Positions 1 to 10,347 of a stretch of 62,000 nucleotides of DNA are shown piece after piece. Position numbers and translations under genes: made by a program. Positions within the stretch are counted from its first letter, which is position 1, and every line of letters starts with the position of its first letter. A model generated the notes under the pieces. It did not search any database. It saw only the letters and a list, made by a program, of their open reading frames with translations, and had not been told where the DNA came from. This DNA comes from Tubiluchus corallicola (taxonomy: Eukaryota > Priapulida > Priapulimorpha > Priapulimorphida > Tubiluchidae), in NCBI GenBank assembly GCA_030141605.1, contig JAQGDQ010000242.1, forward strand, positions 1-62,000. The letters run 5' to 3'.

Positions 1-228
1 AAAATAACAATGTCCTGCAATGTGCTACTTAAGTGAGTATGCGTTTAAATCTACAATTAATACTGGTGCTACAATAACATAGCTGAAACAATAATCTTTG
101 TAATTATGTTAATAACATAATGTTATGTACAAGCTTTATAACATTTGAATAAAAATCCAAAATATGCAAAAATTACATTCAGCCGTAAGCTCCATTTTTA
201 AAATTCTTCGACCAGCAGTCACTACACA
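1..228. other. AT-rich non-coding flank, left edge
   Basis: No open frame with family resemblance and no repeat structure seen. It probably lies in an intron of the GH31 gene whose last exons follow at 2549, because the next block is a retrotransposon pointing the other way and no transcript end is visible. Inference only. Confidence 0.4.
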
Positions 229-2160
229 AGTAAGTAAGTAAGCAAGTAAGTAAGTAAGTAAGTAAGTAAATAATTTATTTGTCTCTGAATGTTACAAAAT
301 AAACATAAACAGAAGCAAAAAAACTAAAGTAAAGATGGAAAAGAGACGGGGTGGCGAAAAGACCAAGGGTCACCAAGTCGACCACCCCTATCCAAATTGA
401 TGAAAATTTAAGTGACCTGTCAAATAAGGTATGTACAAATGAAAATAATCAGCAACTTAACAAAAAAAATGAGGCAACAAGTTCAAATGAATTTAAATAA
501 CAGTAAATAAAATTGGCAATGAGAACAAACAAAATTTAAATTAGCAAACAAGAGACTAAGTCCAACTCAACAAAAACAACTAAAAATTACATACAAATCA
601 AGAAACTCAATTCAACATAAGAAGCAAAAAAAATGAAGCAATGTCAAGCCATGAGTAAATCATCACCAGGTCAAGCACCTCTATCCAAATTTAAAGGAAA
701 TTATATAACCTGACAAGTACAGACAAGGAAAATTATAATAATCAACATTGTAAAAAGAAAAAGAAAAAATAAAGATGAATAACTAGGGAGATATTAGGAT
801 AATAAATTCAGATGAGTTTATAATTAAGTGGCAACATAAATCAATGAAGATGGCAAATGGTATGAAGTAATATTTAATTTGGATTTAACTCAAGAGACAA
901 AATTCATAGGAATAACCAAAAAGAAAAAACTAAAGCAAAATCGAAGTACGTCAATTGTAGATTCATTGAACAAAATGTAGCTCCAGTAAAAATAATGAAA
1001 ATGGTTCAGCGATAAACAATAAGAATAATGCTGAATTGTTTTTCCAGACTATGTGAAGATTCAGTGAAATAGATGTTAAGCCAAAAGATAACTAAGAGAT
1101 AAATTATGAAACTAAAAATACAAAATACTTACTAAATTTCATTAACTAAATTGAATAGTTCGCGATTAAATAGAGGCGAAATTTTTTAAGTCCAGTGTGG
1201 TAAGATTTCCGGAGGGAGAGTATTAAAAAGTTTGACACCATTATGGTGTAGAGCGTTCAAGCCATATTGAGTCTTGAACATATTTTGAAATTAGAAGCCT
1301 TTTTTGAGGATCTCATGGACTATGAATGGACTTTATTTATTTCTAAAAAGTAGTTTTCTTATATATACCTGGCAAACTGCCTGTTTTGTACCTGTACATG
1401 AATTTAAAGAGTTCCAAACTATATATATATCACAGACTTTCAGTATATTAAACTGGTTATACGAAGGTGTAGCATGTGCTGTGTAATGAGGGAATGTAAT
1501 TAATTTAACAATTTTGTTTTGCAAGGTGGTAAGTGGTTGTAGTGTATATTGCTTAGTTTTCCCCAGCGCAGCACGCAGTACTGTAAGTAGGGATACACTA
1601 AAGAGTAATATATCATTTTGAGGATTGGCATATTAATAAAGTAACGTAGTTTTGCAAATATACTTGCAGTCTTACTTAGTTTTGTTGTTATAGTATTAAT
1701 ATGAGTTTTCCATTTTATATTACTATCAATTTGGAGCCCAAGGTACTTAATGCAGTTGGTTTGACTTAAATCATGGTTACCTATTTTTAAATTAAACAGC
1801 AAATTCTCACTTTGTGATACGTTCCTTCCAATTAGCATGTACTTGGTTTTTGTTAAATTTACTGACAGTCTGTTGGCTAACATCCAATTATTCACTTTTA
1901 ACAATTCGGAATTAGTTCGATTTTGGAGAGACTGTAAATTGTTGTCTGATAGAAAGAAACTCGTGTCGTTGGCGAAGAGTCAAGTGTTTAAGTTAGAACA
2001 AAGAGGCAAGTCGTTAATGTAGATGAGGAAGAACAGAGGGCCCAGGACAGACCCCTGCAGAACACCACATGTCACTGGGAGTTGACTTGAGTGGGTTTGC
2101 TGAACTGCTGGTGCAATCTTTTTAATTATACAAACGACCGATTTTGCACGACCATCACTA
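229..2160 (-). mobile_element. Non-LTR retrotransposon (LINE), 5'-truncated, with 3' UTR and tail
   Basis: The element runs right to left. Decayed reverse transcriptase lies at about 1190-2157, then roughly 900 bp of AT-rich 3' UTR, ending in a TTAC/CTTA-type simple tail (AAGT repeats on the plus strand, 229-268). The 3' UTR holds about three tandem units of roughly 300 bp: A-rich tracts recur near 310, 620 and 910, and the CTATCCAAATT segment recurs at 388 and 682. Related 3' ends occur at 12300-12480, 17285-17480 and 28505-28620, all on the same strand. RT style resembles the CR1/Jockey/L2 group of animal LINEs; the exact clade is not resolved. It probably lies in an intron of the GH31 gene. 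Confidence 0.8.
1190..2157 (-). pseudogene. Decayed reverse transcriptase of the LINE
   Basis: Read on the minus strand, the frame from 2157 shows the RT motif LQGSVLGPLFFLIYINDLPL, then a TGA stop near 1984, then FANDTSFF where active elements have the catalytic F/YADD. It continues with NRLSVNLTKTKYMLIGRN, KYLGLQIDSNIKWKTHI and the SLVYPYLQYC block. After about 1510 the reading shifts by one frame to LQNKIVKLITFPHYTAHA and ends in the usual C-terminal GVKLFNTLPPEIL block near 1195. One stop, one frameshift and loss of one catalytic Asp (D to N) make this copy dead. Family assignment follows from the motif order; the broken state is read directly. Confidence 0.85.
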
Positions 2161-2548
2161 CATTACACATAATTAGTACAATATTCTTTTTGATTACTAG
2201 CTTGCAAAGTAACCTTTAAACAGGTCTGTTTCATTGTGATGATCTTGTTGTTCTCGTAAATGTATAATGAAGTGGCTGTGCATGAGCCACAAGCATGACA
2301 TTGCCTGCTTGTGAAGTAACCTATTATAAAGAGGTTTACTTTCACCATGCTGCAACCAAAATCATAAATGATTCACATTTCAGACTAGCTTTTACAAAAT
2401 TTTCCTTGCGGAAAATTTCAGACTTCCCAAGGATAGGCTGAACTTGAAATAATAAAGTGCCAAAAATTAATGTGTTATAATTATGACGATCTAGTAATTA
2501 TTATTATTATTATTTTCGGCGCTGACTTTAATTTTGTTCTTTTTGCAG

Positions 2549-5110
2549 ATACTGTTAAAAAGCATCATTACCTTTTGACAACATTCAAAGTCGTAAGTAC
2601 CATTTTACTCATATGAGCTATGCACACACGATTTGGGCCATAGAGGGACATAGGCTCGCTACATTTTTGATAATCTTACCACCACAGCATAGCAGTGTGA
2701 TTGACAGTGATAGTTATTATTATCATATCATCATCATATGAAAGAGCTTGAGTATGAAACTATACGAGTCTTTGGTATCAAAGGACTAGTTCAGGGCATT
2801 AACATCAATAAGGGTCAAAAGCATGAAAGCTATAAATTTGATTCCAGCACAGTGATAGTTATAGTCATTCCAATCCCTCCCCCCCCCTCTCTCTTTCTCA
2901 CATGAACATGACCATTAGATAAGACATTGCTCCTAGTTGGTGCTATTCTGGCTGATAGCGATCATTTGTAAATATGTATTTAACCTCTGTTCACGTTTAT
3001 ATACAAACGGTGTACTTCTTAACGTTACTTAACTACGTGTTTTCCAGGAAAATGACATACTGAATGCCTCAGTAGAAGTCAACAATTATCATCATATGAA
3101 AGAGCTTGAGTATGAAACTATATGAGTCTTTGGTATCAAAGGACTAGTTCAGGGCATTAACATCAATAAGGGTCAAAAGCATGAAAGCTATAAATTTGAT
3201 TCCAGCACAGTGATAGTTATAGTCATTCCAATCCCTTCCCCCCCCCCTCTCTCTTTCTCACATGAACATGACCATTAGGTAAGACATTGCCCCTAGTTGG
3301 TGCTATTCTGGCTGATAGCGATTATTTGTAAATATGTATTTAACCTCTGTTCACGTTTATATACAAACTGTGTACTTCTTAACGTTATTTAACTACGTGT
3401 TTTCCAGGAAAATGACATACTGAATGCCTCAGTAGAAGTCAACAATTATCATCATATGAAAGAGCTTGAGTATGAAACTATACGAGTCTTTGGTATCAAA
3501 GGACTAGTTCAGGGCATTAACATCAATAAGGGTCAAAAGCATGAAAGCTATAAATTTGATTCCAGCACAAAAGTAAGTTATGACATTAAATCGAAGATTT
3601 TATCGCCACATGCGGACTGTAGAGTTTCCTATCTGGAGACTTGCGAGTATCTGATTGTGAATGCCTATGCAAGTTACTGTTGTCAGGAAACCAGGGATGT
3701 TACGGAAACGAAAATTTCGTTTCGGTTTGCTAATAATTGCACTTTCGGCTGAGTTTTGTTTTCATCGCAAATTAGCAAGTTTCATAGCCGAATCTTTCGG
3801 TAGCATTTTCCCCAGGTTTAAATAGTATTATCCAGCTTAGCTTTTTTCCTGCTAGATGTGAAAAATCATTGAAAAATTTTGGTTAAAATAGTTCAAATAA
3901 AGAATAAATATCGTATATTTAAGTTTTCATACCATTTGTAGCATGTTATCAAAATGTAATTTGAATAAAACCAATTATAATTTACGAAATATAGGCAATA
4001 AAATATTTTCAAAATAAAATTTGTCAATTTTTTTTTAAGCTTAAAGATCTTTAACCATAAACGTTGTTCTACTTTTTTGGTTAGGATTTTTTGCCTAGCT
4101 ACTTCAATGCAGCTTGTATCAGAGCAAATATAAGCAAAGTATCGGTTTCCTAAGCTTCATTAATTTCGGTTTTGGTTTGTAATTTCACTTTCGGTAATAT
4201 CCCTGCAAGAAACCTTTGCAAGTTATTGTCAGCAATCATCGACACTTCCCGCAGTGAATATAGACAAGCTCTATCGGTTGAGAGAACTATAGACAGTTTT
4301 CTACAACAGTATCTTACACAAACCCTGATGAGAGTAATGCCTCTCTAATTTAAACCTCTTTCTGTCTGGTAGGTCATGAGTGCGATGCAGCAGTTTGGTC
4401 ATACCAGACTTTAAAAAAATGGTACCCGCTGTTGCCCTGCCTGGCGTGTTCTGTTTAGGGTAAAAGTGGGGCAATAATAGTGTCTGTTATTTACAGTCGG
4501 CCAAAAGCCCTTTGGAGCTTATGTTAATTGTTCATCAGACTAAATAAAGATTCTTCTTCTTCTTATTATTATTATTATAAAAGCGCAGTGCTATGATTGC
4601 TAGACTACACGACCAATTGCACTCACGAACGTTTGTTCCATCTATTGTTGCAATTTTTCATATTTTAGCATTGAAGTGTTTTGCGTAATTACATCTATTC
4701 TCACTGCTCAGCCTCAATAATAATCTCAATATTTTTATACAATAATGTACCAAGTATTTCCTCTGCTGTTTATTTTTGTCTACATATGATGTCTATTGAT
4801 GATTAAACTAAACAAAAACTGTCAGAAACTAACTTGAATTCATGTAACATATTCACAAGCATACAGAAGGGGGCATTTGAGAACAATATTACAAAATCCT
4901 AAATACAGCTCTTTACGATACTTAATAATATGCTAGAACAAATATTGTTCGACATTATTATAAGGAAGCCAATGTTTTATTGATAGTTTTCTATACTGCA
5001 AGTTATCAGCTATGGTATTTAAGAGTTACATTTTTTCCTAGGTATTGCTTATACAGAATGCAAGTCTGCCAACCACACATAACTGGACATTGAACTGGAT
5101 TATGAAGTAG
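2549..5110 (+). CDS. GH31 alpha-glucosidase, C-terminal end (partial, gene enters from left)
   Basis: Three exons join in frame: 2549-2592, 3408-3572 and 5042-5110 (stop TAG). The protein runs TVKKHHYLLTTFKV / ENDILNASVEVNNYHHM... YETIRVFGIKGLVQGININK ... SYKFDSSTK / VLLIQNASLPTTHNWTLNW IMK. This matches the last beta-sandwich domain of family 31 glycosidases (lysosomal acid alpha-glucosidase, maltase-glucoamylase, sucrase-isomaltase), which ends with a 'v.v.Gv ... f.Y...tkVL.i..lsl...f.l.W' pattern. Such enzymes release glucose from alpha-1,4/1,6-glucans in the lysosome or gut; the catalytic barrel exons would lie left of the window. Splice sites are strong (GTAAGT donors, pyrimidine-rich acceptors). 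Two extra copies of the middle exon precede the good one. A possible AATAAA is at 5391-5396. Family is fairly sure; the exact paralogue is not. Confidence 0.7.
2709..3572 (+). repeat. Tandem triplication of a GH31 exon plus flanking intron (358/360-bp units)
   Basis: The sequence from GTGATAGTTATAGTC through TCCAGCACA occurs as unit 2852-3209 (358 bp) and unit 3210-3569 (360 bp), nearly identical; a partial first copy (exon 3' part only) is at about 2732-2851. Only the last copy keeps a proper donor (AAA then GTAAGT at 3573). The middle copy has the same acceptor at 3047 but carries TGA where the last copy has CGA (near 3122), and it lacks the donor. The first copy lacks acceptor and exon 5' end. 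So one functional exon and two dead copies are present. The GTGATAGTTA string at both ends of the units suggests the duplication breakpoints. Confidence 0.9.
3692..4205. mobile_element. Non-autonomous hAT-like DNA transposon
   Basis: Ends are CAGGGATGTTACGG... and ...GGTAATATCCCTG, an inverted pair typical of hAT ends. Flanks are CAGGAAAC on the left and CAAGAAAC on the right, a 7/8 match to an 8-bp target duplication. The interior is rich in TTTCGGTTT-like subterminal repeats and has no transposase frame. It lies in the intron between the last two GH31 exons. Confidence 0.7.
4360..4577 (+). mobile_element. LINE 3'-end fragment with TTC/ATT tail
   Basis: A GC-richer block ends in AAATAAAGATTCTTCTTCTTC followed by repeated ATT (4563-4577). 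A microsatellite tail directly after an AATAAA-like block is usual for L2/CR1-type 3' ends. No RT codons remain. The left boundary is a guess. Confidence 0.45.
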
Positions 5111-5421
5111 ACACTGAAGCTTGATCATAGATCTATTGCTTGATGAAATTCATGGCCTAATTGTTATTAAATTCCTAGTCATACTGTACTCTAGTCATTA
5201 AGGGCAAAATTATGCACTAAATGAGCATTTAAATTAATTAAATTAAAGTATTTATGTGAATTATTCTCGACTTATGAGTTCATATGTACTACTCTTTCAA
5301 TTATATGCTGAGCAAAAGTCTGGTTTATTGTTTGCTGTGATTAGATAGTATTAGCATTTTACATCTTATATAGAAACTAGGTATTTTGCAAATAAAAATT
5401 AATGAAACAATTAGTAACAAT
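5111..5421. other. GH31 3' flank
   Basis: AT-rich 3' UTR/flank of the GH31 gene. AATAAA at 5391-5396, about 280 bp after the stop codon, is a candidate poly(A) signal. Nothing else recognised. Confidence 0.4.
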
Positions 5422-5873
5422 TACCGTATATACTCGCATATAAGCCGAATTTAGAACTATAAAATACAATACTGAAATCAGGGGGTCGGCTTATATGCGC
5501 ATGAAACAAAATGAACACAAGGACAGACACTAATGCCAATTTTCCAGCCACACATTTTCATCGCTATCTGACTCTTTATTTGGTTGTGTGTCACCAGTGG
5601 TGTATTGGAGGGGGATCGCCGTCCACCCACTTTTTTAGAAAAAATTCACATTTCAATAAATGTCTGCTTTTTGTATTCATTAGATAAAAAATATTAAAAA
5701 TGTATAAATATATGTGACAAAAAGGGATCAATTTTGTTGATTGGGTATGGAGTAAAATTAGACAAGTTGATGGTCGGCTTATATACGGGTTTTTGCAAAA
5801 ACTGGCCATTTTAAAGCAGTTTTAGGGGGTCGGCTTATATGCGATGTAGGCTTATATGCGAGTATATACGGTA
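5422..5873. mobile_element. MITE with perfect 25-bp terminal inverted repeats
   Basis: The left end 5422-5446 (TACCGTATATACTCG...) is the exact reverse complement of 5849-5873. Extra copies of the inner motif GGTCGGCTTATATGCG sit near 5486, 5773 and 5829, all in the right-end orientation. The interior has no transposase. The superfamily cannot be named from this copy because no clear target duplication is visible. Confidence 0.85.
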
Positions 5874-7700
5874 GTACGTTAATAAAATGATGAAAAAATA
5901 ATACCATTACCATATAAAGTGTAATTTCTTATTACAATTATTACTTATTTAAAACAACAAATATGTACAAGAAGGTGTCCTTCTATTACAATGAGATTGG
6001 GTAGTAGCTCTTTATTTCTGGAACATCAATTGTCTAGTGAAACTGTCTTCAGGAAGAACCACTTTGGTCAATCATCAAGTCCTCAACAGACCCTAAGCAC
6101 TGAATAGATTATGGTACCCCAGGGCTGGATTACCCTATAGGCTAATATAGGCTGCAGCTTAGGGTCCCTCAAGCTTGGGGGTTGAGGGCATACTTTGCAT
6201 TACTGAATAATTCATAACTTTTCGGCTTATATGAAATTTCAACTTTACAAGAAGAGGCCAGGAAGTCTGAAAATCTAATTTTAAAGTGGCTCCTCATTTG
6301 AGAGAAAAGATCCCTGTTTGAGGCCCTTTATTTGAGATAAGGGCCCCTCTTTGAAGCCCTTTATTTGAAATGTGGGACCGCCAACTGTGCAAATGTTGCT
6401 AAAATATATAATAAGTAAAAAATATTGGGACGAGTGCGAGCAAATAGAGAAACACCATACGCAATGGGCCTATTTTTAATGAGCTTTCACACGGTGTTAA
6501 CAAATTTATTAAATGCATTGTATTAGTGTTATTTATTTATGTGGGTGTATGATTCTATCATGTCAAGTGGCAGTACAAATTTGTGAAGCAGTCAGACACA
6601 ACAAAATGACGCATAGGTCGATCTCAGCTCCCTCTGGCCACCAGACAGGCTTTTGTCAAATTACCTACGCAGTCATGGCATTATAGGCCATTTTTGTGAT
6701 TTTTGGATGCCACCTTTAAAGTAATTTCTAACTGGTTTAACTCATTGAATTACTTTACTAATTAGTTGTTTAGTAGACCATGTTATGCATTATTGAGCAT
6801 TTTGTCTCCAATGTTTTAAAGCACGGGAATTGCTTCTTCGTACCTTTCTTTTTCTCCTTCTCTCTTCCTTCATACAATCTTTTGTTCCATCTCATATGTA
6901 TATACAGCTTTTAACTGTCTTATAATTTCCCCGCCTTCCTCTCTCTTTGTGTTATCTGTCTACCTATCTTCCTATCTGTCTGCCTGCTTGTTTATCTATT
7001 TATTTGTCTATGTATAAATCTGACAGTCTACCTGTCCGTGTGCATGCTTGTCTATCCACTTACCTGTCTATTTATCCATTTATTTACCTATCCCTATATC
7101 CCTCTCTCTCCATTAATTGATGGATCGACTGATTGATTATCTCTGTAAAGTTTTCATCAGTGATTATCAATGTATTTTAATGGCAAATAAAGATTATATA
7201 TATATATTATATATATAAACTTTATTTGCTATTAATATATATATATATATATATATTATAATTGCATTTTCTGTTTCCTTCCTCACTCTGTCACCTGGCC
7301 AGTGATTACACTCTGGACTTTAAATTTGACAGTATTACTTTATTTTTAAGAGATTTGAGGGATTAACGTCGTTTTGAGTGATTAACGTCCCATTTTCACT
7401 CGACTTTAAATCTGTTTTATAATGCAAAAAATCTGTTAATTCTAGGACACGTCTGAAGAAAAAGTTGCCCAAACCCCTTGGTTTACTTTCTGGCTGAGTC
7501 GACTTAATATGCAGTGCTCTTGAAGATTTTTTTGTAACTGTTGTGCAAACTGCCAAACCAAACATGTCGACTCATGAATGAATAACCAGCACGTGCTTAG
7601 CCTTTTAAAGTGACTCTGCCGACTCATCTCAAACAGTGGGTATACCTCCCACTGCTTATTCAAATTATTCTGTTACTACTCAATCTTTTTTATCTTTGAA
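5874..7700. other. Intergenic region with degenerate simple repeats
   Basis: No gene seen. About 6120-6380 has G/C-rich text (CAGGGCTGGATTACCC..., GGGCCCC-type words) that may be an old transposon. 6835-7115 is a pyrimidine-rich degenerate TCTG/TCTA tract. 7190-7260 is an AT palindrome flanked by AATAAAG and CTTTATT. Short open frames at 7335-7663 show no family resemblance. Confidence 0.4.
6835..7115. repeat. Degenerate TCTA/TCTG pyrimidine-rich microsatellite
   Basis: Long run of imperfect TCTA, TCTG, CCTA and CTTT words (for example ATCTGTCTACCTATCTTCC near 6955). One strand is almost pure pyrimidine over stretches. Confidence 0.7.
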
Positions 7701-7748
7701 GTTTGCACTGCTAGTAGGAACGGCTGCAATGCAACGCAAAACTCGTAC

Positions 7749-7841
7749 GTTGCATCATCACCAGCTGTTCAAGCCCAAGGGCGCATGACGCAAGAAGATA
7801 AAAATAGATCAAAAGTGTAAACATCGCCTACGCGCATGCGC
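7749..7841 (+). promoter_or_regulatory. Upstream bZIP composite sites and NRF1-type site
   Basis: GTTGCATCA (7749-7757; reverse complement TGATGCAAC) and TGACGCAAG (7786-7794) match the C/EBP-ATF composite half-site pattern. GCGCATGCGC (7832-7841) matches the NRF1 palindrome. A third bZIP-type site, TGACGCAAT, is at 8165-8173, just before the TATA box. Sites are read directly; use by the downstream bZIP gene is inference. Confidence 0.4.
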
Positions 7842-7957
7842 ATATATATATTAAGAGCCTGGGCTGCTAGCCAATCATTTTTGAGCATGATTATGAAATC
7901 GAGTATCAATGGTTATCCATACCCAGCACCACCCTCGGCCCGTTCCCGTTCTCTATT

Positions 7958-8028
7958 GTTTGGGGGGTTTTGGGGTTTTGTTGTGGGTTGTTGGTGTGGT
8001 TTGTTTGTTTGTGGTGGTGTGTGGGTGT
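7958..8028 (+). repeat. G/T-rich tract with G-quadruplex potential
   Basis: Runs GGGGGG, GGGG and GGG are separated by T-rich loops, followed by many GG pairs in a GT-only stretch (TTGGGGGGTTTTGGGG and onward). It sits about 200 bp upstream of the TATA box of the bZIP gene. Confidence 0.6.
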
Positions 8029-8225
8029 AGCCTCGAATCTTATATATATATAATAAATATATATATATACCAAGAATATTAATATAAGGGATGGTAAGTG
8101 CTCATGTACTCTTGTGGATGACAGTTGGACTTGGAACGAATGGTGCCACCATTTCATCAAGTGATGACGCAATTCTCACGTAGAGACTTTGAGGCGTGTG
8201 GCAGTGAGCAATGCGTACGCACGAG

Positions 8226-8394
8226 TATATAAGATTCGTAGTTCCGTTTCCCGTGTTACATCATTTTCAACTTTGTCACGGTTGCTAAAGTCAATCAAGT
8301 TATTATAATTTTCGCTGATATAGCCAAATTGTTAAAGTTCGTTTGTAAAAAGGGCGCGATATTTTAGAAGAGTTCAAGTTGGATTATACCACAG
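8226..8394 (+). promoter_or_regulatory. TATA promoter and non-coding first exon of the bZIP gene
   Basis: TATATAAG at 8226-8233 is followed by a stretch without any ATG that ends in a strong donor, CCACAG then GTAAGT (exon end 8394). A start about 25-30 bp after the TATA box (near 8256) would give a 5' UTR exon of about 140 bp spliced to the acceptor TTTCAG at 10327. TATA and donor are seen; their pairing with the bZIP coding exon is inferred from order and strand. Confidence 0.55.
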
Positions 8395-9035
8395 GTAAGT
8401 CTAATTATGAATAAAAATACCAACGATAGAGTTTTGATGAACACGTTTTACGGCACTCTTTTAGAATTCAGGTCCCACTCGATTTTCGCCGAGCTATAAC
8501 CTAATCGACGTGATTGCTTAGCGCAATATGACAATCTGCGCTGCTCTCATGATTGCTTGGTGACCATCAGCGGGCAGTCAGCGTTTTTATGCCTAGTACG
8601 TTTATAACTTTGGGTATAAAATACTCTGAAAATACACATTATTATTTATTTAATAATTGGGATAATGCTGAAACAGTAAATGAACGTTAGTTCATTTCAC
8701 CGAATAAATAAATTGTTGGCTTAAGTAACGTTTTTCAGTGGTTTTTAAATTATTATGTTATAGCAAGTCAGAATTTTCTTTTGGAAATATTTGTTGGCTG
8801 TATTAGGACTTAGCCCTGAAAAGGGCTGGTTTGGTAAAAACGCAAGTTATATCAACTATGAAAAACAAGTATTCATGGCAATTAACACTAACAGGCCTGT
8901 TACTGAATAATAGGTAGCTCTACTCTCTTTCAAAGGCTGACGTTAATTAATTGCTCAATGGACCCACTAGCCCGCTCAGTTAGACTACTGTTTGTTTCAA
9001 CAAAGGATTAATTGTTTTTACCACTGGATGTTTAC

Positions 9036-9383
9036 TAGGGAGGAGCATCGAACGTTCGAATTCGAGTCTTTTAGTTCGAATTCGATTCGAACCTAAAATT
9101 ATAGATTCGAATAATTCAGCCACATACGTTTTTATCATTAAAATGTTTGAAATGCCATGCAATTAGTACAATTTTGCTGCAGTTTCTGTGCAAAATTTTT
9201 AACAAACTAATAGTGGTTTTACTGCAAAACAAAATCAAGTGATATGTATGATCTTTGTAAGACCACTTTTTACTTCTGGTTCGAAAACTTGTTCGAAAAT
9301 CTTTCAAACTCAATTCGAATTTGAATGTCACAAATTCGATTAGATTCGAATTCGCTTTCTAGTAGGATACCTACTCACCCCTA
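9036..9383. mobile_element. hAT-like MITE with perfect 8-bp target duplication
   Basis: TAGGGAGGAGCATCGAACG... and ...ACCTACTCACCCCTA are inverted ends. ATGTTTAC directly flanks both sides (9028-9035 and 9384-9391). TTCGAATTCGA-type subterminal repeats occur at both ends. A diverged relative lies at 57793-58172. No coding capacity. It lies in the inferred bZIP intron. Confidence 0.85.
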
Positions 9384-10024
9384 ATGTTTACATTATAAAT
9401 TTAATATTATTACACGCAAAAAAGAAATCGTTTCGAAATCAACTCACCAAAATTATCAATTATCATAAAAATGTTTGTGCGCACGTGTAACATATAGTGC
9501 TGTATAAGTATGCTCATCAAGACTTTATCGTTAGTATTTTTGTTTATAGTTAGACTGTTTTCCATGCAGTCAATCCTCAGTAACAGGTAAACATAAATAA
9601 AAGGCTAAGAAATTTACAGCTATAGTATAGTATATAGGTGCTATCACTTACACAATTCATAGAATTGGACACATAATATTTTGTGTTTTTAATAATGTAC
9701 TGTTTTAACTGCAGCTTTTAAAACAAACTAGCAAAACTTAAACTCACATCCTAACAAATTATATTCAGAGCCATCTTAACAGCATTATGGGCCTCTGGGC
9801 AAAGTAGTGCAGAGGGTCCCTACCTACACAACCGCTCACGGGAATAAAAATGTAAATGGTCGATAAAATTAAACATATATTTATTGTATTGGAAGCATGG
9901 TCCGCATAAGAGCGTCACGAAATGTTGGAAACACACAAAGGACTTGCAGTTCTATACTATGAGGCTTATATCACACGCACTCTCATCACTGCACCACTGT
10001 CCCTCACCAAGGTTCTAAACCACC

Positions 10025-10140
10025 ACACCCACCATAACGCCCAAATCTGCCATAACGCCAAGTCTACCGTACAACCAAATGTGCGGTACCTCCAAATCTG
10101 TCATAACGCCAAATGTGCCATACTGCCAAACCTGCCAAAT
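10025..10140. repeat. Degenerate 17-bp minisatellite
   Basis: About six to seven units of a CATAACGCCAAATCTGC-like word with substitutions. The open frame through it is a product of the repeat. Confidence 0.7.
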
Positions 10141-10347
10141 TACAAAATTTATTTACCTGTTGTTGATATTTTTACAACAGTAAGGTTAGGAAAAAAGTTT
10201 CAAGCTATGATTATTCTTCATTAACAGTTGCATTTTTATAATTCATGTGCTAAAATCCAAATACTAGTAGAAATTGTAAAATAGTACCTCATAAACATGT
10301 GTATCATACAGACATTTACTGTTTCAGCTTTACCAACATCAAGCAGA

